Shown here in pieces: positions 1 to 7,573 of a DNA stretch of 24,986 nucleotides; the stretch's first letter is position 1, and every line of letters starts with the position of its first letter. The stretch lies in assembly GCA_019424865.1 (NCBI GenBank), contig JAHYYS010000038.1, positions 1 to 24,986 on the forward strand. The letters are read 5' to 3'. Made by a program: the position numbers and the translations under genes. A model generated the notes under the pieces. The model did not search any database. It worked only from the letters and a program-made list of their open reading frames with translations, and had not been told where the DNA came from. Source of the stretch: a bacterium (GTDB taxonomy: Bacteria; Bacillota; Clostridia; Oscillospirales; Oscillospiraceae).

Positions 1-1158
1 CGACTCACGCAGGTCGGAGAGCATGGGCCGCTTGTCGCTGCGGCTCTCGTTGGCGCGGGAGAGCTGGCTGAGGCACAGCACCGGGACGTTGAGCTCCTTG
101 GCCATGATTTTCAGCGAGCGGGAGATGTCGGAGACGATCTGCTGCCGGTTGTCCCCGGAGCGGGCTTTGCCGCCGGCGGACTGCATCAGCTGCAGATAGT
201 CGATGACCACCAGCCCCAGGTCCTCCACCCGGCGGCATTTGGCCAGAATATCGGCCACCGTGACGGAGGAGTCGTCGTCAATGAGGATTTTGGACTTGTT
301 CAGAGAGTCGGCGGCCACCGCCACCTTCTCCCAGTCCTCCTCCGTCAGCTTGCCGGTGACCAGCTTTTTGTTGTCCACAAAGCACTCGCTGGAAATCAGC
401 CGCAGGGCCAGCTGCTCCCGGCTCATTTCCAGGGAAAAGAAGGCCACCTGCCTGCCCGACTTTTTCCCCGCCTCCAGCAGGATGTTCAGGGCCATGGAGG
501 TCTTGCCCATGCCGGGGCGGGCGGCCAGCAGAATCAAATCCGACTTGTTCAGGCCGGAGATGGCCCGGTCCAGGTCCCGCAGGCCGGTGGACAGGCCGGG
601 AATGGCGCTGTCGCTGGCCGCCAGCTCGCTGAGCCGGTCATACACGTCGATGAGCACGTCGGAGATGGGGGTCAGCCCCCGGGCGGCCCGGCCCTGGCGG
701 ATGGCATAGATGCGCTGCTCCGCCGCCTCCAGAATGTCCTGGCCGGTGTCGGTGCCCTGCTGGATCATGGCGGTCAGGTCGCCGGCGGTCTCCGCCACCC
801 GGCGCAGCAGAGTCTTGTCCTTCAGGATGTCGATGTACTCCCGGACATTGGCCGCGGTGGGGGTGGTGTCCATCAGCTGGAGGATATAGCCCCGGGACTG
901 CTGCTCGTCGTAATAGCCGTGCTGCTTCATCTGCTCCAGCACCGTCACCGGGTCGATGGTGAGGGAGTAGTTGAACATGGAGTAGATGGTCTCGTAAATC
1001 TCCCGGTTCTGCTTCAGGTAAAAGTCGTCCGGGCGCAGCTTGTCAATGACCTCGGGCACGCAGCGGGGGTCGATGAGCATGGAGCCCAGCACCGCCTGCT
1101 CCGCCTCCACCGAGTGGGGCAGCTGCTTTAACAGCAGTTCCTCGTCTTCCATTGGCAT
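1..1158 (-). CDS. dnaB: Replicative DNA helicase DnaB (C-terminus cut by window edge)
   Basis: Hexameric ATP-driven helicase that unwinds DNA at the replication fork and works with primase. The first 386 codons are present; the frame is open at position 1, so the protein continues off the left edge. Residues 10-115 are the DnaB N-terminal domain (HSVEAEQAVLGSML). The RecA-like core starts near residue 185, with Walker A ARPGMGKT at 213-220, FFSLEMS near 241 and Walker B VVIDYLQL at 317-324. Start choice: ATG at 1158 (MPMEDEE) has an AAAGGGGGG ribosome site 9 nt upstream, while the second ATG at 1152 would be too far away. It is the last gene of gdpP-rplI-dnaB, a conserved Firmicutes order. 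A perfect 19-bp inverted repeat lies just before its ribosome site. Identity is certain. Confidence 0.97.
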   Translation of the reverse strand, partial: MPMEDEELLLKQLPHSVEAEQAVLGSMLIDPRCVPEVIDKLRPDDFYLKQNREIYETIYSMFNYSLTIDPVTVLEQMKQHGYYDEQQSRGYILQLMDTTPTAANVREYIDILKDKTLLRRVAETAGDLTAMIQQGTDTGQDILEAAEQRIYAIRQGRAARGLTPISDVLIDVYDRLSELAASDSAIPGLSTGLRDLDRAISGLNKSDLILLAARPGMGKTSMALNILLEAGKKSGRQVAFFSLEMSREQLALRLISSECFVDNKKLVTGKLTEEDWEKVAVAADSLNKSKILIDDDSSVTVADILAKCRRVEDLGLVVIDYLQLMQSAGGKARSGDNRQQIVSDISRSLKIMAKELNVPVLCLSQLSRANESRSDKRPMLSDLRES

Positions 1159-1183
1159 GTTCAACCACCCCCCTTTGAGAAAG

Positions 1184-1224
1184 GAGAAATCATAAGTCCG
1201 GCGGAGCCGGACTTATGATTTCTC
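1184..1224. repeat. Perfect 19-bp inverted repeat between rplI and dnaB
   Basis: Arms 1184-1202 (GAGAAATCATAAGTCCGGC) and 1206-1224 pair perfectly around the 3-nt loop GGA. It lies in the rplI-dnaB spacer, immediately upstream of the dnaB ribosome site. Neither strand has a clear T-tract after the stem, so it is not an ordinary terminator. It may set the rplI:dnaB transcript ratio, or it may be a dispersed palindromic element. The structure is seen directly; the role is inferred. Confidence 0.85.
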
Positions 1225-1274
1225 AGCTCCTGATCTTGCCTTTCCAATTGTTAAGAAGCAACCAGCCGCGCGGC

Positions 1275-1724
1275 TTATTGCTCCTCCGTCACCATAACGT
1301 TGACGGTGCCCACAACCTCATAGCCCAGCTTGGCCTTGATCTGATAGCCGCCGCAGGCCTTGATGGGCTCGTCCAGCACCAGGCGGGCCTTGGGGATGTT
1401 CAGGCTGTACTGGGCGGCCAGGGCCTCGGAGATCTCCTTGGCGGTGACGGCGCCGAACAGGCGTCCCCCCTCGCCGGCCTTGGCGGGGATCTTCACCATC
1501 AGCCCCTCCAGCTTCTTGGACAGGGCCTCCGCCTCCGCCTTCTCGGCGGCCTCCTGGGCCTTGCGGGCCTTCTCCTGCTGCTTCATGGTGTTCACGTTCT
1601 CCGCCGTGGCCAGCACGGCCAGCTTTTTGGGAAGCAGGAAGTTGCGGGCGTACCCGTCGGATACCTCCACCAGCTGGCCCTTCTTGCCCTGGCCCCGCAC
1701 GTCCTGCTGTAAAATCACTTTCAT
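1275..1724 (-). CDS. rplI: 50S ribosomal protein L9
   Basis: Large-subunit ribosomal protein of 149 residues that binds 23S rRNA near the L1 stalk. The N-terminal domain carries the family signature: MKVILQQDVRGQGKKG, then GYARNFLLPKKLA at about residues 24-36. A charged central helix (residues 46-74) links to the C-terminal domain containing GRLFGAVTAKEI. The length matches the family norm (about 148-150). ATG at 1724 is preceded by AGGAGG with 8 nt spacing. The gene lies 95 nt downstream of gdpP and upstream of dnaB on the same strand, probably cotranscribed from the promoter at 3861-3889. The 116-nt gap to dnaB holds a strong palindrome. Confidence 0.98.
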   Translation of the reverse strand: MKVILQQDVRGQGKKGQLVEVSDGYARNFLLPKKLAVLATAENVNTMKQQEKARKAQEAAEKAEAEALSKKLEGLMVKIPAKAGEGGRLFGAVTAKEISEALAAQYSLNIPKARLVLDEPIKACGGYQIKAKLGYEVVGTVNVMVTEEQ

Positions 1725-1819
1725 TTTGGGTTCCTCCTAATATTGCAAATTGTATTTTCCGTGTCTGTAATAAAGAATTGGAATCAAACTGCGGCTGTTT
1801 TTCGGCTGCCGCTTCCCGT

Positions 1820-3802
1820 TTATGCGTCCAGGTACCGGTCAATGGCCCGGGCCAGCTCCACGGCGACCTCCTCCATGGACTTGCCGCTCACCTGCCCGCC
1901 GGCGGACGCGGCGTTGCCGCCGCCCCCCAGCTGCTCCAGAATCACCTGTACATTGGTGTCCCCCATGGAGCGCCCGGAGATGTTCACCCGCTCCCCGTCG
2001 GGGGCCAGGACAAAGGAGGTGTCAATGCCGATGATGTTCAGCAGCTCGTCGGCCGCCTGGGCCGCGATAATCCGGCTCACCGGCTTGGCAGAGGCGGCCA
2101 CGGCAATGTGCTCCCGGTACAGCTTGGCGTTCTGGATGATGGCGTACTTGGCGATGGTGTTCTCCAGGTCGTTCTGGTAGAGCTTTTTCACCTCGGCGGT
2201 GTCCGCGCCGGATCGGCGCAGGAACGCCGCCGCCTCGAAGGTGCGCCCGCCGGTGCGCATGGTAAAGTTCTTGGTGTCCAGCACGATGCCGGCCAGCAGG
2301 GCCTCCGCCTCCACCCGAAGCAGCTGGTTGGGCTCCATCAGATACTGCAGCAGCTCGGTCACCAGCTCGGAGGCGGAGGAGGCATAGGGCTCGTGATAGT
2401 TCAGGGCCGCCCCCTCGATATAGGTGGCCGCCCGGCGGTGGTGGTCGATGACCGCCACCCGGTTGCAGGACTGGAGCAGCTCCGGCGCCTGCACCTGTTC
2501 GGGCCGGTTGGTGTCCACCACCACGGCCAGGGAGCGGGTGTCCGCAATCAGCAGCGCCTCCTGGGGCGGCAGGAAGCAGTCCTGGTACTCGGGCAGCTGG
2601 GCCAGCTTGTCCAGCAGCTCCTGGGCGGGCGGGTTCCCCGCCTCCCGGATAATGTGGACGGGCACGCCGCTCTTCCGGGCCAGGGCGCACACCCCGGCCG
2701 CCGCCCCGGCGCAGTCGTTGTCCGGGGACTTGTGGCCCATGATGAACACCTGGGAGGAGTCGGAGATCAGCGAGGCGAGGGCGTTGGCCATCACCCGGCT
2801 TTTCACCTTGGTGCGCTTCTCCGTCTCCTTGGAGCGGCCGCCGTAAAACTCAAAGGTGAACTTGTTGCGGATCACCGCCTGGTCGCCCCCGCGGGACAGG
2901 GCCATGTCCACGGACAGATTGGCAAAATCCATCAGCTCGTGGAAGGAGTCCCCGTCCTTGCCCACGCCGATGGACAGGGAGGCGGCCATTCCGCTGGGGT
3001 TGACCACCTGGTGCACCGTGTCCAGGATGTCAAACTTTTTCTCCACAAACCGGGCCAGGTGCTGCTCCTCAAACAGGAACAGATACCGCTCCCGCTGATA
3101 CCGGCGCAGCAGCCCCCCCGTCTCGGCCACCCAGGCATCCAGCCGGGAGTCGATGTCCGCCAGAAGGGTGGAGCGCTCGTTATCCGTCAGGTTCTTCATC
3201 AGATCCTCATAGTTGTCGATGAGCAGCACCGCCGCCACCGGGCGGGTGGCCTGATACCGGTCCCGGATCTGGCAGAATTCGGTGACGTCCACCCAGTAGG
3301 TGGTGGCCAGAAAGCCGCCGCCCCGGCCCCCGGTGCGCACCAGATGGCCGAACACAAGGAATTTCCGGTCGCCGTAGGTCACCTCGTTGGGGCACTCGCT
3401 CTTCCCCTCCATCAGCCAGCGGGTGTCAAAGTCGGGCAGCAGGGCGGACAGCTTGGCGTCAAACAGGTGCTCCCGCTGGCCCGTCAGCTGGAGAAAGCGG
3501 TCGTTGGTCCAGATGATGTCGTCGCTCTCCGGCCGGAAAATCACCATGGGCAGGGGGGAATTGACCATGGTGTCCTTGGTGGCGGTGTCCACCGAGCCGG
3601 TCATGTTGTCCAGATACTTGTTGATCTCCTTGCGCCGCCGGCGGGCGCTCTCCCGGTTGTACAGCCCCAGGCACACCACCACCGCCAGCTCCGCGCCGGC
3701 CAGCGGCAGGGAGTACAAGGCGGACACCAGGGCGAACACAACCAGACAGACAAAATAAAGCTGAACCCGGGGCTGGAAGAGCTGGGCGAGCTTTCGGTTC
3801 AA
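1820..3802 (-). CDS. gdpP: GdpP/YybT cyclic-di-AMP phosphodiesterase
   Basis: Membrane-bound enzyme that hydrolyses c-di-AMP to pApA; 660 residues, the usual family length. Order: two membrane spans (about residues 12-50), a PAS-like domain (about 60-175), a degenerate GGDEF domain (about 185-310), then DHH (GHKSPDND at 356-363, VVVDTN near 428, DHHRR at 453-457) and DHHA1 near the C-terminus. The start is TTG at 3802, preceded by AAAGGGGGAGG about 5 nt away. An in-frame ATG at 3889 lies inside the -35 box of the gene's own promoter, so it cannot be the start. Oddity: the DHHA1 glycine motif reads GGGGNAASAGG where the family normally has a histidine after the four glycines. First gene of gdpP-rplI-dnaB. 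Confidence 0.95.
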   Translation of the reverse strand: MNRKLAQLFQPRVQLYFVCLVVFALVSALYSLPLAGAELAVVVCLGLYNRESARRRRKEINKYLDNMTGSVDTATKDTMVNSPLPMVIFRPESDDIIWTNDRFLQLTGQREHLFDAKLSALLPDFDTRWLMEGKSECPNEVTYGDRKFLVFGHLVRTGGRGGGFLATTYWVDVTEFCQIRDRYQATRPVAAVLLIDNYEDLMKNLTDNERSTLLADIDSRLDAWVAETGGLLRRYQRERYLFLFEEQHLARFVEKKFDILDTVHQVVNPSGMAASLSIGVGKDGDSFHELMDFANLSVDMALSRGGDQAVIRNKFTFEFYGGRSKETEKRTKVKSRVMANALASLISDSSQVFIMGHKSPDNDCAGAAAGVCALARKSGVPVHIIREAGNPPAQELLDKLAQLPEYQDCFLPPQEALLIADTRSLAVVVDTNRPEQVQAPELLQSCNRVAVIDHHRRAATYIEGAALNYHEPYASSASELVTELLQYLMEPNQLLRVEAEALLAGIVLDTKNFTMRTGGRTFEAAAFLRRSGADTAEVKKLYQNDLENTIAKYAIIQNAKLYREHIAVAASAKPVSRIIAAQAADELLNIIGIDTSFVLAPDGERVNISGRSMGDTNVQVILEQLGGGGNAASAGGQVSGKSMEEVAVELARAIDRYLDA

Positions 3803-3860
3803 AAGGGCCTCCCCCTTTCTGAATATTTTGATCGGTACAATCACACATGGAAGGTATTTT

Positions 3861-3889
3861 ATTATACCAAATCCACACCGGGAAAACAA
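3861..3889 (-). promoter_or_regulatory. Sigma-A promoter for gdpP-rplI-dnaB
   Basis: On the minus strand, -35 TTGTTT (3889-3884), a 17-nt spacer and -10 TATAAT (3866-3861). Transcription would start near 3854, giving a leader of about 50 nt before the TTG start at 3802. This placement rules out the upstream ATG at 3889. Confidence 0.85.
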
Positions 3890-3922
3890 GGGAGCGGGGA
3901 AAAAAGATGGCCTCTGCCGCTC

Positions 3923-4087
3923 TCAGGGCTCCCGCCCGGCCCCCTCCTGCGCCCGCAGGTACTCCTCCACCGCCCGGATAATCAGGCCGGTCACCGTGCA
4001 CCGCTCCCGGCGGGCCTGGGCCTCCAGGCGCTCCTTCAGCCCGCTGCTGACCCGAATTCCAATCTGCGCGTCCGACTTTTTTGCCAC
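3923..4087 (-). CDS. Small ribbon-helix-helix (Arc/CopG-type) protein
   Basis: A 54-residue protein starting with GTG at 4087. The start is supported by AAAGGAGG 8 nt upstream and a promoter at 4156-4185. The sequence (IGIRVSSGLKERLEAQARR then TVTGLIIRAVEEYLRAQ) has the ribbon-helix-helix pattern: a short beta strand with alternating residues, a helix rich in E/R/A, a turn and a second amphipathic helix. Such proteins dimerise and bind DNA in the major groove, often as autoregulators or antitoxins. No toxin gene is next to it. Its neighbours are gdpP downstream on the same strand, with a separate promoter, and rpsO divergently. Targets are unknown. Confidence 0.8.
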   Translation of the reverse strand: MAKKSDAQIGIRVSSGLKERLEAQARRERCTVTGLIIRAVEEYLRAQEGAGREP

Positions 4088-4155
4088 AGCCGCCGCCTCC
4101 TTTGTCCTCTTCCGCGGGCCGGGCCCCGGGGCGGGGCCGGCCGCTGGTTTCCTCC

Positions 4156-4185
4156 ATTATACTCTGCCCGCGCCGCCTGTGTCCA
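4156..4185 (-). promoter_or_regulatory. Promoter for the ribbon-helix-helix gene
   Basis: Minus strand: -35 TGGACA (4185-4180), an 18-nt spacer and -10 TATAAT (4161-4156). The predicted start near 4149 leaves a leader of about 60 nt before the GTG at 4087. Confidence 0.7.
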
Positions 4186-4267
4186 TTCCATTCTCCGCCC
4201 CGGCGCCCTTTTTGCCCCTCTCCAGGGCCAAAAAACAAAATTTCCCCGGTTTCAGCGGAGTTTTTTC

Positions 4268-4296
4268 TTTACAGAAGGGAAAAATTGTGATATAGT
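4268..4296 (+). promoter_or_regulatory. Promoter for rpsO
   Basis: -35 TTTACA (4268-4273), a 17-nt spacer and -10 TATAGT (4291-4296). Divergent from the ribbon-helix-helix promoter, about 80 bp away. Transcription would start near 4303. Confidence 0.8.
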
Positions 4297-4302
4297 ATGC
4301 CA

Positions 4303-4470
4303 GCATCAATTTGACAGCGATGCGCCCGTCCCCTTCGTTTCGGGGTATGGCCCGGACAAGAGCCCGGGGCTTCCCCCACCCGTTACGCAGGGAAATCGCG
4401 CCGCGCGCCAGGGAGGCTGCTCCCGCCGGCCGGGGCGCCTGGGCAGATAACAAGAAAGGTGGAAATTCCC
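4303..4470 (+). promoter_or_regulatory. Long 5' leader of rpsO
   Basis: About 165 nt of untranslated, very GC-rich sequence between the predicted transcription start and the rpsO ATG. In many bacteria S15 represses its own translation by binding a structured leader, so an autoregulatory structure is plausible. I did not resolve a specific fold, and its assignment as an S15 leader is inference. Confidence 0.4.
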
Positions 4471-4737
4471 ATGATTCGCAAGGACGAAAAGACGGCCGTG
4501 ATCGAGGCCAACCGCACCCACGAAAACGACACCGGCTCCCCCGAGGTGCAGATTGCCATCCTCACCGCCCGCATCAACGAGCTGACCGAGCACCTGAAGG
4601 TACACATCCACGACAACCACAGCCGCCGCGGCCTGTACAAGATGATCGGTAAGCGCCGCAAGCTGCTGGACTATCTGATGGCCAAGGATATCGAGCGTTA
4701 CCGCGCCATCATCGCCAAGCTGGGCATCCGGAAATAA
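4471..4737 (+). CDS. rpsO: 30S ribosomal protein S15
   Basis: Primary 16S rRNA binding protein of the small subunit; 88 residues, the standard length. Family hallmarks: NDTGSPEVQIAILTARI (about residues 18-34), HIHDNHSRRGLYKMIGKRRKLLDYL (about 44-70). ATG at 4471 is preceded by AAAGGTGG with 8 nt spacing. A GTG at 4459 is also in frame but overlaps that ribosome site, so it is not used. Followed by a hairpin (4744-4786) and then pnp, the classic rpsO-pnp order. Confidence 0.98.
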   Translation: MIRKDEKTAVIEANRTHENDTGSPEVQIAILTARINELTEHLKVHIHDNHSRRGLYKMIGKRRKLLDYLMAKDIERYRAIIAKLGIRK

Positions 4738-4743
4738 AAGTAT

Positions 4744-4786
4744 ATGTGCCATAGGGCGGTGCCTTCGTGCCGCCCTATGTTCACAT
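4744..4786 (+). terminator. Hairpin after rpsO (attenuator or terminator without clear T-tract)
   Basis: CATAGGGCGG (4750-4759) pairs with 4770-4779 around a 10-nt loop. It is extended by ATGTG (4744-4748) pairing with CACAT (4782-4786). The following bases are not T-rich, so it may only partly terminate, or it may protect the rpsO 3' end from PNPase. Confidence 0.55.
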
Positions 4787-4863
4787 CTGCAGCAGCTCCA
4801 ATTCCGGAGCATCAGCGCTTTTTTAGCAGTTGAATATGGGCCTGTTTCAGGGCATCGGGACGC

Positions 4864-4937
4864 TGTAGGGGCGCACAGTGTGCGCCCGTGAATTGGCGCA
4901 GCGGGGTAAAAGCGGGCGCACACTGTGCGCCCCTACA
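4864..4937. repeat. Inverted pair of REP-like GTAG palindromes (BIME-like)
   Basis: Two perfect 25-bp inverted copies, 4864-4888 and 4913-4937, separated by 24 nt. Each arm contains GTAG followed directly by the near-perfect palindrome GGGCGCACA-N-TGTGCGCCC. The same unit occurs three times in the hairpin array at 22197, 22675 and 23159. The head-to-head arrangement resembles a proteobacterial BIME. It lies in the 313-nt rpsO-pnp spacer; no other gene and no convincing pnp promoter was seen in that spacer. Confidence 0.85.
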
Positions 4938-5050
4938 CACCGAATCCCCCTCCGGGCGGTTTTTGATGATTTGTCCCAGACCTATATTCAAGTGCTAAAA
5001 GGTGTTGTCCTGCTCCGGAGAGGAAAAAATTTTTCAAAGGAGGACAACTC

Positions 5051-7201
5051 ATGTCAACCATTATCAAGCACAAGCAGTTCCCCAAGTTCAAGAGCTGGAC
5101 CATGGACCTGTGCGGCCGTCCCCTGACCATCGAGGTGGGCAAGGTGGCCGAGCTGGCCAGCGCTTCCGCTATGGTTAAGTACGGCGAGACCACCGTGCTG
5201 GTGGCCGTTACCGTCTCTCCCCGTCCCCGTGACGGCATCGACTTCTTCCCCCTCTCCGTCGAGTTTGAGGAGAAGCTGTACGCTGTGGGCCGCATCCCCG
5301 GCTCCTTCATGCGCCGTGAGGGTCGTCCCTCCCTGCCCGCCGTTCTGGCTTCCCGCCTGATCGACCGGCCCATGCGCCCCCTGTTCCCCTACGACTTCCG
5401 CAACGACGTGTGCATCCAGTGCACCGTCATGAGCGTGGACTATGACTGCTCCCCCGAGGTGGCCGCCATGATCGGCGCCTCCGCCTGTGTGAGCTACTCC
5501 GAGATCCCCTTCGCCGGCCCCATCGGCTGCCTGGAGGTGGGTTACTGCGACGGCCAGATCGTCCTCAACCCCAACCAGGAGCAGCGCAAGACCTCCCGCA
5601 TGGACGTGACCGTGGCCGCTACCGCTGAGAAGGTGGTCATGATCGAGGCCGGCGCCGACGAGATCCCCGACGAGATCATGTATGCCGGTATCGTGAAGGC
5701 TCACGAGGAGATCAAGAAGCAGATCGACTTCATCAACCAGATCGTTGCCGAGATCGGCAAGCCCAAGATGGAGTACGAGCACGCTCAGTTCAACCAGGAG
5801 CTGTTTGACAAGATCGTGGACGAGTTCATGGACGAGGCCAAGGCCGCCATGGACACCGACGACAAGAACGTGCGCGAGGAGCGCTGGAACGCCATGATCG
5901 ACCACTGGCACGAGAAGTATCTGGAAGAGTATCCGGATATGGACCAGTACCTGGAGGAGTTCACCTACAAGTTCCAGAAGAAGATCGTCAAGGCCTGGCT
6001 GCTGGAGGGCCACCGTGTGGACGGCCGCGCCAAGAACGAGATCCGTCCCCTGGCCGCCGAGGTGGGCGTGCTGCCCCGGGTCCACGGCTCCGGCCTGTTC
6101 ACCCGCGGCCAGACCCAGGTGCTGTCCGTGTGCACCCTGAACACCCTGGCCGCCTCTCAGAAGCTGGACACCATCTGGGAGGAGACCGAGAAGCGGTATA
6201 TGCACCACTACAACTTCCCGCCCTACTCCGTGGGCGAGGCCAAGCCTCCCCGCTCCACCAACCGCCGGGAGTACGGCCACGGCGCCCTGGCTGAGCGGGC
6301 TCTGGTGCCCGTGCTGCCCTCCGTGGAGGAGTTCCCCTACGCCATCCGCGTGGTGAGCGAGGTTCTCTCCTCCAACGGCTCCACCTCCCAGGGCTCCATC
6401 TGCGGCTCCACCCTGGCTCTGATGGACGCCGGCGTGCCCATCAAGGCCCCCGTGGCCGGCATCTCCTGCGGTCTCATCCAGGACGACGACGGCTCCTTCC
6501 AGACCTTCATCGACATCCAGGGCGTGGAGGACTTCCACGGCGAGATGGACTTCAAGGTTGCCGGTACCAAGGCCGGTATCACCGCCATCCAGATGGACCT
6601 GAAGAACGACGGTCTGACCCACGAGATCATCAAGGAGGCCCTGGACATCACCCGGGACGCCCGCTACGCCATCCTGGACGAGATCATGCTGCCCTGCATC
6701 TCCGCTCCCCGCGCTGAGGTGAGCAAGTATGCTCCCAAGATGATCACCATGAAGATCGATCCCGACAAGATCCGCGAGGTCATCGGCAAGGGCGGCTCCG
6801 TCATCCAGAAGATCACCGCCGACTCCGGCGCCACTGTGGACATCGAGGACGACGGCACCATCCACATCGCCTCCCCCAACGCCGAGGCCTGCGACGCCGC
6901 CAAGAAGATGATTGAGACCATCGTGTTCGTCCCCCAGGTGGGCGAGCTGTACTACGGCAAGGTGGTGCGCATCCTGCAGTTCGGCGCCTTTGTGGAGCTG
7001 GCCCCCGGCAAGGACGGCATGGTCCACATCTCCAAGCTGGCCGACCACCGGGTGGAGAAGGTGGAGGACGTGGTGAACATCGGCGACATGATCTGGGTCA
7101 AGGTCACCGACATCGATGACAAGGGCCGCGTCAACCTCTCCTACAAGGACGCGCTGAAGGAGATCAAGGCCAAGAAGGCCGCCGGCGAGCCCATCAAGTA
7201 A
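5051..7201 (+). CDS. pnp: Polynucleotide phosphorylase
   Basis: Trimeric 3'-to-5' phosphorolytic exoribonuclease of mRNA turnover; 716 residues, the normal length. The first RNase PH-like domain starts at the N-terminus (MDLCGRPLTIEVGKVAELA). An alpha-helical linker follows, then the catalytic second RNase PH-like core (SEVLSSNGSTSQGSICGSTLALMDAGVP). A KH domain has GKGGS at about 578-582 and an S1 RNA-binding domain runs from about 631 to the C-terminus (GKVVRILQFGAFVELAPGK). ATG at 5051 is preceded by AAAGGAGG with good spacing. Downstream of rpsO in the classic pair. The gene has markedly more regular C-ending codons than its neighbours, consistent with high expression. Ends at a strong terminator. 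Confidence 0.98.
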   Translation: MSTIIKHKQFPKFKSWTMDLCGRPLTIEVGKVAELASASAMVKYGETTVLVAVTVSPRPRDGIDFFPLSVEFEEKLYAVGRIPGSFMRREGRPSLPAVLASRLIDRPMRPLFPYDFRNDVCIQCTVMSVDYDCSPEVAAMIGASACVSYSEIPFAGPIGCLEVGYCDGQIVLNPNQEQRKTSRMDVTVAATAEKVVMIEAGADEIPDEIMYAGIVKAHEEIKKQIDFINQIVAEIGKPKMEYEHAQFNQELFDKIVDEFMDEAKAAMDTDDKNVREERWNAMIDHWHEKYLEEYPDMDQYLEEFTYKFQKKIVKAWLLEGHRVDGRAKNEIRPLAAEVGVLPRVHGSGLFTRGQTQVLSVCTLNTLAASQKLDTIWEETEKRYMHHYNFPPYSVGEAKPPRSTNRREYGHGALAERALVPVLPSVEEFPYAIRVVSEVLSSNGSTSQGSICGSTLALMDAGVPIKAPVAGISCGLIQDDDGSFQTFIDIQGVEDFHGEMDFKVAGTKAGITAIQMDLKNDGLTHEIIKEALDITRDARYAILDEIMLPCISAPRAEVSKYAPKMITMKIDPDKIREVIGKGGSVIQKITADSGATVDIEDDGTIHIASPNAEACDAAKKMIETIVFVPQVGELYYGKVVRILQFGAFVELAPGKDGMVHISKLADHRVEKVEDVVNIGDMIWVKVTDIDDKGRVNLSYKDALKEIKAKKAAGEPIK

Positions 7202-7214
7202 ATTCATACAGCTG

Positions 7215-7248
7215 TCAGCCGGCTGGGAGACCCGCCGGCTGATTTTTT
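7215..7248 (+). terminator. Rho-independent terminator of pnp
   Basis: TCAGCCGGC (7215-7223) pairs perfectly with GCCGGCTGA (7234-7242), followed directly by six T residues (7243-7248). Confidence 0.93.
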
Positions 7249-7313
7249 ATGCAGACAGCCGGCCGCCGGGCATGTCACGGCTCAGTTCTGATGCAATCGC
7301 CGCATGCTTTTGG

Positions 7314-7342
7314 TTGACGGGCATGGTTTTTTGTGCAATAAT
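7314..7342 (+). promoter_or_regulatory. Promoter for the small membrane protein gene
   Basis: -35 TTGACG (7314-7319), a 17-nt spacer and -10 AATAAT (7337-7342). Transcription would start near 7349, about 40 nt before the ATG at 7391. Confidence 0.7.
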
Positions 7343-7390
7343 TTTTTTATTCTCCCGCAGTTGAATCAGAATCGCAACAGGGGTGATTGT

Positions 7391-7504
7391 ATGGGATTTT
7401 GGGTTTCCACAGTGGTTCCGCTGATGACCACGCTCTACGGTGCACTGCGTCTCGTCCTTGTGGTTCTGGCTATTCTGGCGCTGATCAAAGACTTAAAACA
7501 TTAG
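7391..7504 (+). CDS. 37-residue single-span membrane peptide
   Basis: MGFWVSTVVPLMTTLYGALR... is mostly one hydrophobic segment (about residues 4-31) ending in a charged tail, IKDLKH. It has its own promoter, a plausible ribosome site (GGGGTGAT just before ATG at 7391) and a hairpin after the stop, so it looks like a real gene rather than chance. A longer in-frame reading from 7304 would start before the promoter -35 box and is rejected. The next gene, an acyltransferase, starts 70 nt downstream. I do not recognise the family. It could be a membrane-complex subunit, a regulator peptide or a type I toxin; nothing in the sequence decides. Confidence 0.6.
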   Translation: MGFWVSTVVPLMTTLYGALRLVLVVLAILALIKDLKH

Positions 7505-7511
7505 GGCCCTT

Positions 7512-7539
7512 GGGGGAAGCCGCCTTTCCGGCTTCCCCC
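7512..7539 (+). terminator. Hairpin between the membrane peptide and the acyltransferase
   Basis: GGGGGAAGCCG (7512-7522) pairs perfectly with 7529-7539 around a 6-nt loop. No T-tract follows, so it may be an attenuator that lets part of the transcription reach the acyltransferase. Confidence 0.5.
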
Positions 7540-7573
7540 GAGGCATGCCTGCCGTGATAAAAAGGAATTGCTT

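Noticed and set aside
3803..3889. N-terminal extension of GdpP from ATG 3889
   Set aside because: The ATG lies inside the -35 box of a TTGTTT-17-TATAAT promoter, and the TTG at 3802 has a good ribosome site.
5054..7207. A 717-codon open frame antisense to pnp
   Set aside because: A shadow frame produced by strong codon bias; the composition (Leu/Gly/Val/His-rich) and lack of a ribosome site argue against coding.
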